From positions 186,001 to 250,000 of the forward strand of contig VXAA01001401.1 of the NCBI GenBank assembly GCA_013399115.1: a stretch of 64,000 nucleotides of DNA. The letters are read 5' to 3'. Position numbers and translations under genes: made by a program. Below are positions 23,044 through 35,289 of this stretch, in pieces (position 1 is the stretch's first letter; each line of letters opens with the position of its first letter). The notes under the pieces are model-generated. The model ran no database searches and had not been told where the DNA came from. It saw nothing but the letters and a program-made list of their open reading frames with translations. The DNA comes from Anseranas semipalmata (Eukaryota > Chordata > Aves > Anseriformes > Anseranatidae).

Positions 23044-26000
23044 AGGAAAACATTAATTTATCCACATATTCCTGTAGCTTTAAGAATGAAACATTACCTT
23101 TTGTGGGAAATACTGAAAACTGCACAATAGCACATGAAAATTGACTGTGAAAATACAGTTGTTATATATCCAGCTGGGAAATGCTGAGTTTTTTTTTTTT
23201 TATTATTATTATTTTTTTATGACTATCATGTGTAGCTCTGTTTCCCAAAGTGCATATGCATTTCTCACTGCTCAGTGCATATGGTAAGATCAAGAAGGAC
23301 TGAAAAGGGTTATTAGAAAACTGTATATAAGGTGCAAAAAGCTTATCACTAAAGAAGGACTCATTTCAAGTTCCACAAAGGTGTTTGAAGAAGGGTTGGC
23401 CCCGTAGTGATCCACTTGGTGAATGGTGGGTGGTGGTGGCACAGCTTCTCACTGCAGCCACAGCACATCTGGGAGGTGTCTGACTTGTGACCTGAGTCAG
23501 TGCCAGCTCTCTGGATGGTGTGTTATTTTGCATCCTAATGCAGCTAAATAATATGAAAATGCCTTTCCTTTTTCTCACAGTTCCAACCTACTGGGGAAAC
23601 TCCACTTCCCTGCTGGGTTAACTCCTCTTTATAACACATCAGTCTCCAATACCATTGCCCTGCCTCTTCACGACCTGTACATAGAGGCTCCCAGCTTGGG
23701 CCCAGATGGCTATTTTACATAGTGTGCATGAGCAATAAAGATAAATCTGAAGACAATTCAATGTGTGAGCAGTCCCCTTGCAGCAACGGGGCTGTGTGCT
23801 TGAGTAAGTGCTCACTCATGAGAGAAACACGGTTGCATGTGCTAGATCCAGGTCTTGTTGAGGAACACTCTTAAGTACATTATTATTCAAATCTCATTGT
23901 CCATCAGAAACAAATAACAAAACCAAAAAGCAGAATTCTTTGCAGTTGGCTTAGTTTGTTCATTCTTTTTATGTAATTTCTCCCTCACCTAGCCCCCCAA
24001 AACATGATAAATTTGGAAAGGTCACAGTATTAATTATTTTCAAATAAGTGTGTATGTTCTTGTCAGCATCACTTCTCCAAATCCTTGGGGAAAATGACAG
24101 GGTCAGCTTCTATTTTTATAAGTGCAGTGATTTTAATTCAAAAAGTCAGAGTAGAAATCAAACTGGTAATCAGGGACTTCTATTCACATCTAATACATCC
24201 CTTCCCTCACACTCTCCCTCCTTACTTTTGTTCAGAGGCACTTTCTCACACCAGAAATAGGACACTGATTATCACAATGTTTGGGTGTTTTTTTTTTTTT
24301 TTCCAAATTGTAATATGTAAAACAGTATTAGAAGTGCTAGTTTGAGTTTCAGTAGTCCAGGGAGCCTTAGGTGCACTACCTGAGTGGCTAAATGTGTGGA
24401 AGGAACTGCTGAAATCATGTAATTAGTCTGAAGCCCATGAGCCACAGTGGAGCAACGCTATTTTACATCAACAAAGATTGTGACACATAATCTGATCAGG
24501 GGCTTCCAAGTGATTGATTCTAGAGATCCTTAAGTGATAAGGTTTCATTTGTCTTAAATTTGGCTGTCAGTAGCAATGAAGCAAACTCCTGTTTTCTCTG
24601 ACTGCTAACTAGAAATTATGTGAAATAGCAAGTGCAGACTGACTCGATCTCAATACCCACATCTCATCCATAACCATACCCTCTCAAGCACTCATTATTC
24701 GTGTCTTGACTTCTGTACCAATAAAAAATGAACTTCTCATATGTAAGATAAGGTTAACCTGAAAAGCTGCCACACCATTATGTTATCCAGCTCTTGATGC
24801 CTGGTTCTCAGTGAAGTATGTCCTGAAGTACGGTTACACCAGTCAGAAAACTTTTGGGTGTTCGAATTCCTGTTGCTCTATAGACTATAGGAAGGCAAGA
24901 TGCTGCTATCGTTCATCTGTGCAACAGCAAGCCCACGGTTATGGGGAAGCTGTGTAACTCTCTGGTGAAGGCTTAACAACTGCTTGTATGTAACACGTTT
25001 CTGTCAGCATCACCACGTTTAAAGGAAGGTAATTGAAGCTGTCACAAAGAACCTGTTTGGAGTGGCTGCATGGGTGAAAGTTTGAAGGCATTACTTCAGT
25101 CTCAGGCAGTTTAGGCAGTTTAGTGTTTTACAGCTTTGTCAGTGAAGCTTAATATCTGCCTGGTGTGATTTTTGTTTTAGTCCAGCAGTGGTCCAGCTTA
25201 AACAGTGCATCTCTGTGCTCCTGGAGAGGAGCAGCAGCAGAAGAACAGCGGTGTGAGCCATGTGGTCCTGCATGAGGCAGTCCCTGCCACTGGAAAGAAG
25301 TTCACCCCAGCCATTTTATCACCTCAGGTCAGTGCAGAAGGTAGCAACAAAAACTAAACTTTTTCACTGGGGCTTCTGGACCATGAAAGTGACTCAAAAC
25401 ATGTTCAAGAGTTAATTTAAAGGTGTGCTCTTCAGGATGAGTTTTAAGGTAGGCTCGGAGGGTGGCAATTTCATGATATTCCAAACTGATTTATGACAGA
25501 TGGAAGCTAATACTGCGGCTGCAGTCAACCAGTGCTGCTTTGCAATCTTCAGAGCATGTCCCAAAGCAAAAAGGTTAGGTTATGCACAGAGAACTAGAGA
25601 TTAAGCCATGTTTTCAATGTATTAACAAAATTCATGAGTAAATAGCCTGCTGTTTGCATCTTGCAGCTGAGAAGACAAGACTGTGAAAAATGTAGGCTAG
25701 ATAATTTCTGTGTTGGGAGGCATCAGCCTCCTATGACAATTCTCAGCAAAACACAAAGCCCAGAGAAGCTTAGTGCTGGAAAGGAGATAACTTCTCCTGA
25801 GGTGTTAAATTTACAGAAAGGAATGAAAAAAGCTATTAAGTAGCTGAGGTGCTGTGAACGCACTTCATGCATAAAATGAGGGTGTTACTATTTTTCATGG
25901 TTTGAAAGGAAGGTGAACAGATGGATGGATGTGTTTCACCTTTTGTGAGTGAAGATCATTCCTCAGTTTCAGATAAAAATAGTTATTTTACTGCTAATAA

Positions 26001-28374
26001 GCCATAGCAAAGCAGCTGAGAACTGAGAATTAATGCTAGGCATTAACTATTTTTTTCTGTTTTATTACAGTGAAAAGTATTTACCCCTAATCTGACCAAG
26101 CTCCTTTTCAGAAATGATTTTGTCTTGACTTCCCCAACAATAAGGATGCTAACTATTAAAAAATAAAAAATAAAAAATAAAAATACAGGGACTACCAGCT
26201 GGTAACTAGTGATTCATCCTCCAAGACTGATTCAACTTTGCCCCTTTGCATTTTTTGTTGAATGATGGCAGCTGTGGAACAGTAGGCAGTGGGAAACAGA
26301 AGAATTGTTCTCGAAGTTCAAAGAGAGAAATCTAATACATCAGTCTTGCATATGACTGGAGACTAAGAAGGGATACTTAAGAAATTGTTTCCAGTTCCCT
26401 GCCAGGGTGCTCCTTAATTGTTGCACAGTCTTTTCAGCTCCTGCTGCTAAGAAACTGCCTTCCTTGCCTCAAAATGTCCTAACAGAATTTCCCCTTGTAG
26501 ACAGATCATCCCACATTGTTTTTCCCTCATAAGAGATGATAAATAAGATCAAAAGTCAGTCCCATATCGAGAAACAAGTTAAGTATTCAGAAGTATTTCC
26601 TTTATACCTGAAAGAGACAGCTACTTCAAGGAAAGATTTTGGACAGCTTGCTACATTCCTGTGAAGTGCAAGCATCCTGGCTTTATTCTTGCTAATCAAG
26701 TTTTTCCCAACAGTGAACCTTTCCTGTTTGTCTCAGCACACACACAGTAGCATGACTATCTCATAAGACTTTGATGCTGCAGAATACTGCGTTCCCAATA
26801 ACTGCCTGGAGCACTTTGAGAATATAAAAGCAGCCTTTCTTTGTTGTGTGTATATCTGTGGCTGCCAGGTTGTCACCACCAGTAATTGTACTTGTGATTC
26901 TGTTCTTGAGACATATAGAGGCATCCAAGGCTCTACAACGAGTTCATGTGTTTTAGGATTCATCTCTTTCCCCTGGCTTCTGTAACCTCATTGCTTGGGA
27001 TGTGCTCTGTGTGCAAAGACAATGCCTGAATGTACTTGCCTTCTCTGTTTTAGCCTGCTCCAGTGGTCACAGCATAGCCAGATGATCTTGTGGAAGTTAA
27101 GGACCTAATCAGTCAAAGCTCAGAGAACAAAGAAGCAAGACAGATGCTGCTGTTGAGAAGTTTCCTTAAGAATTGTAAAATGTAAGGGAAATGAGGAAAA
27201 GTTGTTATTTTGCTTCAGCATTAGCACCTTTCAAATGGAGCTCAAACTATACTTTGGAAATGAAGTCCTGGCCTTGAGGAAGGCAATAGTATTTTTTTCC
27301 TTCTGATTTCAGGGAAGTTTCAAGGCTTGCCTGGGATATTTCCCTCACTCTTCAGGAACAGATTCATTCCTTGCTTAAGAACTTTAGGCTAGATGAACCA
27401 GAAGAATGATCTCAGACAGTGGCAAAATTAGAATATATTCATTTTTTACATTCGACTTTTCCCTTGTCTAGGCTTCATAATAATATAACACTGCTGCTGA
27501 TAAATACTAAGTGTAGGCTCCAGCATACACCAGGCAAGAAAAGACAAAGGGGGTGTTATTTGCTGTATAATAGTACAATGGACATAATGAGGACAGGAAA
27601 TTGAGATCAACATCTAACACACCTAATGTAATCAAGAAGATAAAGTATTTTAATAAACTATGTGTATTTTCCAAATTTCTTACTGCAAGACGCTTTTAAA
27701 ACTTCCAGATCTGCCCTTATCAAACTTTAGAGTCAACACAGAAGCATTAAGTTCACTTTTGTATACTGAAAATGTCATTTACAGGAATGAGGCACCTCAA
27801 CTGGATCTAGGCATTTTAGAAATGTTACAATTGGCCTTGGCCCTCAAGAGACAAAATTTATTTCCTATTTTGGCATGTAGCTCAACTGGGAATTTAACAG
27901 GAAGGAATGTAGAAGTCCATAAAAACTGTAATGGCAATAACCATTTGTTTTCAAGTGGATCTGTCAAGAAAATGGTTAAGTGTTTGCAACAGGTCTCCTC
28001 CTTCATACTGTTTTCAAGATCATGAAATCCTTTCCTCTTCTTGTTCCTCTCTTCTTCCACCCGCATCCCCCAATATTCTTCTTTTGTAAATAAATTCCAG
28101 TACATTTGGCAATACTGAAGAACGCAAATTAACACACAGTGTGTCCTCAGAAGAGCACAAGCAATTTCAGTAAACAGATGAATATCTGTTCTTCCTATCT
28201 AGCAACACAATATGTTGACTACAAACATTTGCATCACAAGACTCCAGTAATATCATTTGGATAAGCCCTGAATTCCCTTCTTCCAAAGACACATCCACAG
28301 GACAGGTAGTCACAGAAGTCAAGAATGCCTGACAGACCCTGGGGAAAATACAATTTAAAAATAATACATCTTAC
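23044..28374. other. Opsin intron 3, no gene recognised
   Basis: AT-rich intron with scattered short ORFs. It contains an (AAAAAT)n run at about 26158-26184. An AATAAA lies near 23734-23742, in somewhat GC-richer DNA that may derive from an old retroelement I could not identify. A 105-codon open stretch on the - strand at 27797-28114 is discussed as a possible alternative opsin tail. Confidence 0.5.
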
Positions 28375-28608
28375 CTGCTTATTCATAAGTATGTAGATAA
28401 TGGGATTGCAAACAGTGCTGCTTTTTGCTAAGATGGAAGGTATGACGCTTGCAACTGGAGTCACCACACCTGGCTTACCAAATGTTGCAAGTAGTGCTAT
28501 AACTCCATATGGAATCCAACACACGAGATAACAGATAACTGTAGTGATCACCATGAACAGTACGTGGTATTCTCTTTTGCGGGCAGTGTTCTTGTGGATT
28601 TTTCCAAC
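28375..28608 (-). CDS. TMTOPS: TMT opsin, exon with helices 6 and 7
   Basis: A 234-bp exon (78 codons, phase 0 at both ends) of the light-sensing G-protein-coupled receptor. The acceptor CACTAG (AG at 28609-28610) precedes it and CAG|GTAAGA (GT at 28373-28374) follows. It starts with the end of intracellular loop 3 (KNTARKREYHVLF). Helix 6 carries the CWIP motif. Helix 7 contains LAKSS, whose lysine is the Schiff-base site for retinal, followed by NPIIY, the NPxxY activation motif. It ends MNKQ, the start of helix 8. TFGKPGVVTP and SILAKSSTV are the hallmarks that separate TMT opsins from OPN3. All functional residues expected in this exon are intact. Genomic reading runs on past the donor to a stop at 28234, but the consensus donor and the exact-phase tail exon at 2040-2267 favour splicing here. 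Confidence 0.93.
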
Positions 28609-31600
28609 CTAGTGAAAGATGAAAAAAAAAAAAAAAAGATTTAAGAAGCTGAGCAATTGTTTTTATTGCTTTAACAACTCTGGGACTCTCAATCTTAGAT
28701 CATCAATGACAATCAACATTGTAATTCCAGAAGCAAAACAAAGTCAAACCCAAAAGTGAGTGAATGCAATGGAAAGACCTCCATAGTCTCCATCAGACAC
28801 TGGGGGAAGCCCTGCAGATATCATGCTGCATGCCAGCATAAGCCAGAGTCAGAGTGGAGGTTGGAGCAAAAGCAGAAGTTACCATCTAGTCCTTACTAGC
28901 TGGTAGGTCATCTCCAGTTGCTTTCTAGGTATGGTATTCAGTATAAATGCACAATATTTTCACTCAAGTTATTCCAGTACACAGGACTTGCTTGAGATGG
29001 AGAAGCATTATGAAACACATGAGAACCAACAGAAGCATTTTCTGTTTGGAGTGTGGAAACAGCAGAGCAACATTAGGACTGTGCTAGTACTCAGTACCTC
29101 TGTCCTTGGACGTTGTCAAGGCTTGGGCAGACAAAGCCTTGGCTGGCCCAGTGTAGTGTTGGCAATGGTCTCATGCAGAGTCAGACATTAGAGAAGCCTT
29201 CCAAACAAGACTTTATGAACTTTTAAGTGATAGGATTCATTCTTTATAGACTATTTTTTTTTCTAGGTAGTTCAACAGCTTCACCCCTGATAATCATCAA
29301 AACAGTTTTTTTTTTTGTGCTCTTAAAAAAAAAAAAAAATACAACATTCCAAATATCGACTTAGTTAAGACACTGTGTTATTTTGAAATGGAGGAGAACT
29401 GGATAAACAGGAAGCACAGATTTAAAAGATCCTTTTCAATGCAATGGTACAATAGACAATCTTGCTGTCATGTATTTACCAGTAATTATAGTCTGGTTAT
29501 AGCTGGGCAAACCTAGCCCTGCTGAGGAAGTATTGAAAGCCTTCCCTCTGCACTTCAAAATGTATTCTCCTTTGATCTGTTCTGGACAAACATATCACGT
29601 CCTTTTGGAGTCTAGAGTTCTAAGAAGGAGGTTAAACATTAAAATAATGGCTAGTTATTATGTTTAACCCTTGGTGTGAATGCATTGCCCCACAGACAAC
29701 TACAGAACACTTTTCCAGTGTGTTCATAACATTGAGCACATTGGTAATACCTGTGAGGAAGCTTCATTCTCTATACAGAATGTACATGTAGTGCTACTTA
29801 GAAGCAATACCCAAAACCAAGTTTTCTATGCAGCAGCTCTGTGAGGTGCCCATAACATTTGATCCAAAGCTCTTGTAAGTCAGCACTACATTGGGTGGGG
29901 CATGGATCAAGTATGGGTGCTTAGCCTCATTTTATTAACGTTGTAAAGAAGTTCTTAGAAAATATTCAGAAATGTTAACTCCAGAGTAGTGAGGCTGGTC
30001 TTCCTAAGTATCTTGGCAGCTAACAGAGAAAAACTCTGCAAGGAGGCTAATTTTTGGTTCCAGTCTCTCTCCACTAGCTCTAGATAGAGCCTCAGCACAC
30101 TGGTATCCCAAGGTTATGGTTAATTCCATAACTTCCCCCCAGCATGTGTTTAGCAAACCCAGATGTGCCAGCAGGATTTCAGGAAGTATTCAGATGTTTA
30201 AAATAAATCGATTGAGTCTCGTACTCAGCCAAATGTTATTTATATCCACTTTAAGGTCTCTGCCTCCAAGTGCAGTAATTGAGAATAAACTGCACCCGAG
30301 GGAACTAAGGACGGGTAAAACTACAAACATAAATAAGCTAAAGGGCAGCTCCCTGGAACTTACTTCATCCAAACTTTATCTTAAAAAAAAAAAAAAATAA
30401 TAATGTTAAGGAGCAAGCCACTAATTACTTGAGTCAAATGTCATCTCTTGTTGTCAGGTGTGCAACTCACACAGGTTAATACAGTGTGAATACTTGAAGC
30501 TTTACCCACCTCTTTGTGATGTGGGCACTTTTTATAACATATTTGATTATGTATTGGGCTGTGAGTTTAAAACATATATAGCAACTGTGTAAGTATATAT
30601 AAAAGGCAAAGTAATATAGTGACGCTTGTTTTTAGTTAACTATGATTCTAGTCTTCTGGAGTGATTGGTTCTACCTGGAATTTCAGTAGAAATGTTCCTG
30701 TTGGAAGTAAAAGAACACACACAAACTTAGTCTGCCAAAAATTAACAAGTAGTTTTTCCTGTGCAGTCTTCAATTGATTTTTTTGAAAAAAAAAAAAAAA
30801 ATCAATTGCAAAATAAAATTTGTCATTTCTGAAAATATTGGGGACTATTTTTTCTTTTTGCAAGAACAGAACTTGTATCTCATAACTACTTTAGCTTGAC
30901 AAGAGGATTAATAATAGATAATGTTCCAATTCTGTATTGCTTATTTGAGCTAAATTTTTTGTGACTAATGGGAACTTTGAGGAATCCAGGATCCTTTGTT
31001 GGCTGCAGCTGTGTTACAAGCTTATTATTACAGGAATGCAAAGCCCTAGCTAGCCACAGCATGCACAGCTCAATAAATATCTTCAATAAAAGCAGTGGAA
31101 CCAGTCAGCACATTTCCCCTGCTTGGTTAGATAATACCTCTGTCCTGAAGAGTTTGCAAGAGTTTACTCTCTGCACAGATGAACTGCAGATGAGAAATAA
31201 GGGTAGCAAAGATGTGTAAATGTGAAGTGATTGTGCTGGGATTTTGGTATGCATCCTTCTATTTTCACATCTTTAGCTTGTTTCCTTAAGAAGGGAAGTC
31301 TACACTGTACCTGTGTCTTAAGTCTGTTTGTTGGTTGCAACACCTTCCTTACAAATTTGGGTGATGTTTTGAAACTTATTAGGTTGACTTAGTGTCTTTG
31401 ACACTGAGCTCTTCACATGTCACTAGAGAAGAAGGATAGTTGTTAATGTTCTCATCAAGGAGAAAAATGTAATGTGAGATGAACTCAAATTAGACAACAA
31501 AGAATCCACTCTAATTCAGGTTTTATTTTGGTTTTGTTTGTATTTTTTCCTCTCATCTTCCTTTTCTGATAATTAAAAAGAAGAAAGCTCTGATGACGGC

Positions 31601-32990
31601 TGTTCCTGAAACAGGACGTTCATGTGTCCCCAGTATCTATTAAAGACGACCTTCCGCTGCAATCTTCTATAATTGAGTTTAAAAACTCATTTGTCATGAG
31701 ACAAACCCATTGGAAAGCAAATTTAGTTAGCTGTCATGCTCACAGAGTCTTTCACTTCCATGTTTACACCAAGGTATCCAATCATTCTGATTTTTATGTA
31801 TTTCATAATTCTATAATATGATTTACTTACAGTCCAGATCCTGAAGTTAGAACTTCAGTTGTTTTTTGTTTGTTTGTTTGTTTTTATATTTGAAAGTATG
31901 GTTCTTTTCAAAAGTACATTTCCATTCCAACTGTTGCAGAGAAAAGATTAAAAGTATGGAACTGCAGGAAGAAAAACAAGCAATGGACCAACAGTGAGTC
32001 CTTAGTGGCTTCCTTAGTGGCTCTAAATCCCTAATGACCAGCTTTCCAGAGGGGACAAGTATGGTACGATCTCATCCCTTGTGATGAACCCCAATGTACT
32101 TGATGCTTCTCTCAATTTTTATTTGATGCCCAGGGCTGCTGTAGCTGTTAACTGTTTTTTATGTTTCATTTAGATAACTCATCTGCTTCCCCAGTTCTGA
32201 CCACCAGTATCCTCTTAACTTTGTTTCATTCCATATTGCCTTGGCCTCATGTTTACACCTGAGACTCAAAGTTCAGTGCTCTTTCTCTAGTACCAAAACA
32301 ACTGGTCAACATTCAGTTCAAAGACAGACCAGACCATTTGTTTGTCCTCCTACTCAGTACTAGCCTGGGAAAGGAACCTACTGGGATTGTGGGTCACCAG
32401 GCACAGGACCTTAATTAGCAAACTCAGGAGAAGCAGTAGGGTTCATTATAAACTGAACAGTGTGGGACAGCATAGAGTCCTCAAGAAGCTGCAGATAGCT
32501 GTGAGATAAGTGCAATAAAAGCATTGAAACTGGAGTGAAGGAGAAAGATCCAACGGTGAGTCAGGATTTGGAGCTGAAACCTGGGAGCCATAGCTGGCCA
32601 TAAAATGGTAGTTGCTCACTTAGCTGTGTGGGAATGAGTAGTAGTAAACTGCAACACCGATGTTACTGTTTTAGTAAGAGTTGCCCTAGGATGGAGAAGG
32701 CATGCTGTTGGTTTGCTTAGCTTGATGCACAGGATAAGTGAGGTGTTGTAGTTGTGCTTGCAAAATTGAAGGGTTGAAGGGGTGGGAGAAGAGTCATATC
32801 GCTTGGTGCCTCTGAGCATGCTGACAGACTGTTGTGTGACTGCTCTTCCCCTAGCCTTGTGCCACATCTTGGGAAACAGAGTTGAACTGTGTGATCTTGT
32901 TTACTACTCTCCTTCTGTCTCTTCAAGCTAAATCAGCCCAAGCATGGCTCTTTTGATAGAGTAAAGGCAAGCAGCAGAGTCTCAGGGTGG
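28609..32990. other. Opsin intron 2, no gene recognised
   Basis: The start of the 33.7-kb intron. Only poly(A) runs (28621-28637, about 29325-29339, 30381-30396) and a hairpin-forming sequence at 30771-30808 stand out. ORFs are short and anonymous. Confidence 0.55.
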
Positions 32991-32995
32991 TTGTG

Positions 32996-34068
32996 TGTAT
33001 TTGGTTTATGTGGAAATTTGGTTGTGCGTGGAGGACTGCAGGGGTGGCCTCTGTGAGAAGAGAGCAGGGGCTGCCCACATGCCAGGCAGAGCCAGTTCCA
33101 GTTGGCTCCAAAAGGGACCTGCCACTGGACAAATCTGAGCCAATCAGTGATGCTTTGTGATAACATATTTTAAAAGGGGTAAAAACTGCTGTGCAGAGAA
33201 GAGAGAGGAGTGAGAAAACATGAGAGAAACAGCCCTGCAGGCACTCAGGTCAGTGCAGAAGGAGGGCCGAAGGGGTTCCAGGTGCCGCAGCAGAAGTTCC
33301 CCTGCGGCCCGTGGAGAGGCCCATGGTGGAGCAGGCCGTCCCCCTGCAGCCCATGGGTACCACACGGAGCAGATCTCCACGCTGCAGCCCGTGGAGGAGC
33401 CCACATGGAGCAGGTGGATGTGGCCTGAAGGAGGCTGCAGCCCATGGAGAGCCCCCGCCGGAGCAGGTTCCTGGCAGGAACTGCAGCCTGTGGAGAGGAG
33501 CAGATGGTCTGGCAGGTGCTGCAGCCCATAGGGGAACTTCCATTCCTGAAGGACTGCACCCTGTAGTACAGACACATGAGGGAGCAGTTCTTGAAGAACG
33601 GCATCCCTTCGGAAGGACCTATGTTGGAGCAGTTTGTGAAGGACTGCATCCCGTGGGAGGGACCCCATGCTGGAACAGAGGAAGAAAGTGAGGATGAAGG
33701 AGTGGCAGAGACACAGCGTTAGGGACTGACTGCAGCCCCCATTCCCCGTTCCCCTGCACTGCTCAGTGGGAAGATGTAGAAGAATCAGGAGTGAAGTTGA
33801 GCCTGGGAAGGAGGGAAGAGGGAAAGTGTTTTTAATTTTGTTTTTATTTATCAGTATCCTACTCTGTAATTAATTGGCAATAGATCATGTTCATCTTCTC
33901 CAAGCTGAATCTGTTTTGCCTGTGATGGTAATTGGTGAGCGATCTCCCTGTCCTTATCTCAACCCACAAGTTTTTTCACCTTATTCTCTGCCCCTGTCCT
34001 GCTGAGGATGGGGAGTGAGCGAGTGGCTGGGTGGGCACCTGGTGACCAGCCAAGGTCAACCCACCACA
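32996..34068 (+). mobile_element. Solo LTR of an avian endogenous retrovirus, 1.07 kb
   Basis: A GC-rich LTR in + orientation, flanked by a perfect 5-bp target duplication, ttgtg (32991-32995 and 34069-34073). It starts TGTATTTGG and ends CAACCCACCACA. The U3-like part has a CCAAT box near 33129-33134 and a TATA-like AT run near 33163-33175. The central part has degenerate short tandem repeats of a GCAGCCC.TGGAGAG...GGAGCAG theme (about 33300-33680). I recognise it as a common avian LTR type with such internal repeats. The poly(A) signal region (near 33881) is degraded to CAATAGAT. No internal retroviral genes are present. The several overlapping ORFs inside are by-products of the GC-rich repeats. 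Confidence 0.9.
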
Positions 34069-34073
34069 TTGTG

Positions 34074-34800
34074 ATATTACACTGGTGCATTCTGAGATAC
34101 GTCAATAACACAAGAGATGCAAGAGGATTTCAAGAAATTTTAGACTACTCTGTAGAAGTGTCCCCAGAGTTTTGTTTTTGAAAGCATATACTATATTTAT
34201 CTACACACTTTTGGTTTCATTGTCTTTGCAGGTTTGCCGCCTACACTTAGAAGGTGTTACCTTTAAAAATTCTGTGTACAGGTGCTGGAAGGCCTCAAGC
34301 AAAATACCGCTACAGAAAAATTACAGTTTTGCAGACAAAAAAGCAGCAGGCAATTTAACATTAAAATGATTCTATTTTTTATTCTGAAAGTTTTGGACAC
34401 TTTAATGCAATTGTTACATTGTATTTTCAGTAGTCTAATGGAAGTGCCTCCCAGAAACGCTTTGTGTCTGGACAGCCAGATGACAGAAAAACATTGGATG
34501 ATGATAATCAAAAATAGATTCAAATAATGTGTTAGAATAGCTGAGTTTGTAAAACCCAATGTAAATGTGAAGATATGGGGTGTATACAACATGCTTTTGA
34601 AATATACAGAAGATATAAAATACATCTTAAAACGACACAAAGAATACTGGGCCATTGGGATCAAAAGGTATTTACTTGGCTTGGCTGGAAAACACATGCC
34701 TTTGCTGTAAAGATAATTCTTTGTCTGGAACAAAGACATTTCCTGCAAATTTGAGAGACCTGTTCCCTGTTCTGATATAGGGAAGGCATTACATTTAAGG
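34074..34800. other. Opsin intron 2, no gene recognised
   Basis: AT-rich sequence. A 278-codon ORF on the - strand begins in this area and runs through the neighbouring pentanucleotide repeat, but it has no family resemblance and is treated as chance. Confidence 0.55.
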
Positions 34801-34810
34801 AAAAGAAGTG

Positions 34811-34914
34811 TTTTCTTCTTTTCTTTTCTTTTCTTTTCTTTTCTTTTCTTTTCTTTTCTTTTCTTTTCTTTTCTTTTCTTTTCTTTTCTTTTCTTTTCTT
34901 TTCTTTTCTTTTCT
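34811..34914. repeat. (CTTTT)n pentanucleotide repeat
   Basis: About 20 copies of CTTTT, which reads AAAAG on the - strand. It is the same pentamer as the right flank of the gap at 22.9 kb, in the opposite orientation. Confidence 0.95.
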
Positions 34915-35289
34915 AGGAAATGGTGTGTCTCCTGTAATTTTGTTCTGGGAAGTAGCAGAAGTGTTTTGTTTTTTTCAGAGATCAGCCTGAGGTAGCAACA
35001 GGCAAGCTTGTCTAATCTCAGGCACTGAGCATGACTGGCACAATTAGCTCTTGTCCTTTTTTGCCCTGTAGCAAAGCTACATCTCACATATATAGCCAAT
35101 ACTCTCTTTCACGCTTCTTTTCCACTCAATCTGACATACAAAACATCATGGTTAGATGACTATGGCAATGTGCTGAGCAGATACATTAAATGTGATAGGC
35201 CACAGAGCATGAGACAAGCCACAGGGGTATTCACTGAGGAGGAAGGCAACAGCAGAAATGTGCTCAAAGGGGGCCTGAGTGACACATTA

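Noticed and set aside
22748..23125. Lys/Arg/Glu-rich and Phe/Ser/Leu-rich ORFs
   Set aside because: Products of the pentanucleotide satellite and N gap.
23640..23900. Possible LTR end around an AATAAA near 23740
   Set aside because: No TG...CA ends, target duplication or recognisable family sequence could be found.
28234..28374. Extension of the opsin helix 7 exon to the stop at 28234
   Set aside because: A consensus donor (CAG|GTAAGA) follows MNKQ, and the true tail exon at 2040-2267 joins in phase with family-typical sequence. Kept only as a possible intron-retention form.
33144..33691. Several overlapping ORFs of 70-174 codons on both strands
   Set aside because: They lie inside the GC-rich tandem repeats of the 1.07-kb LTR and do not resemble retroviral proteins.
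34263..35099. 278-codon ORF on the - strand
   Set aside because: It runs through the (AAAAG)n repeat, has no recognisable domain and lies in AT-rich intron; the open length is helped by the stop-free pentamer.
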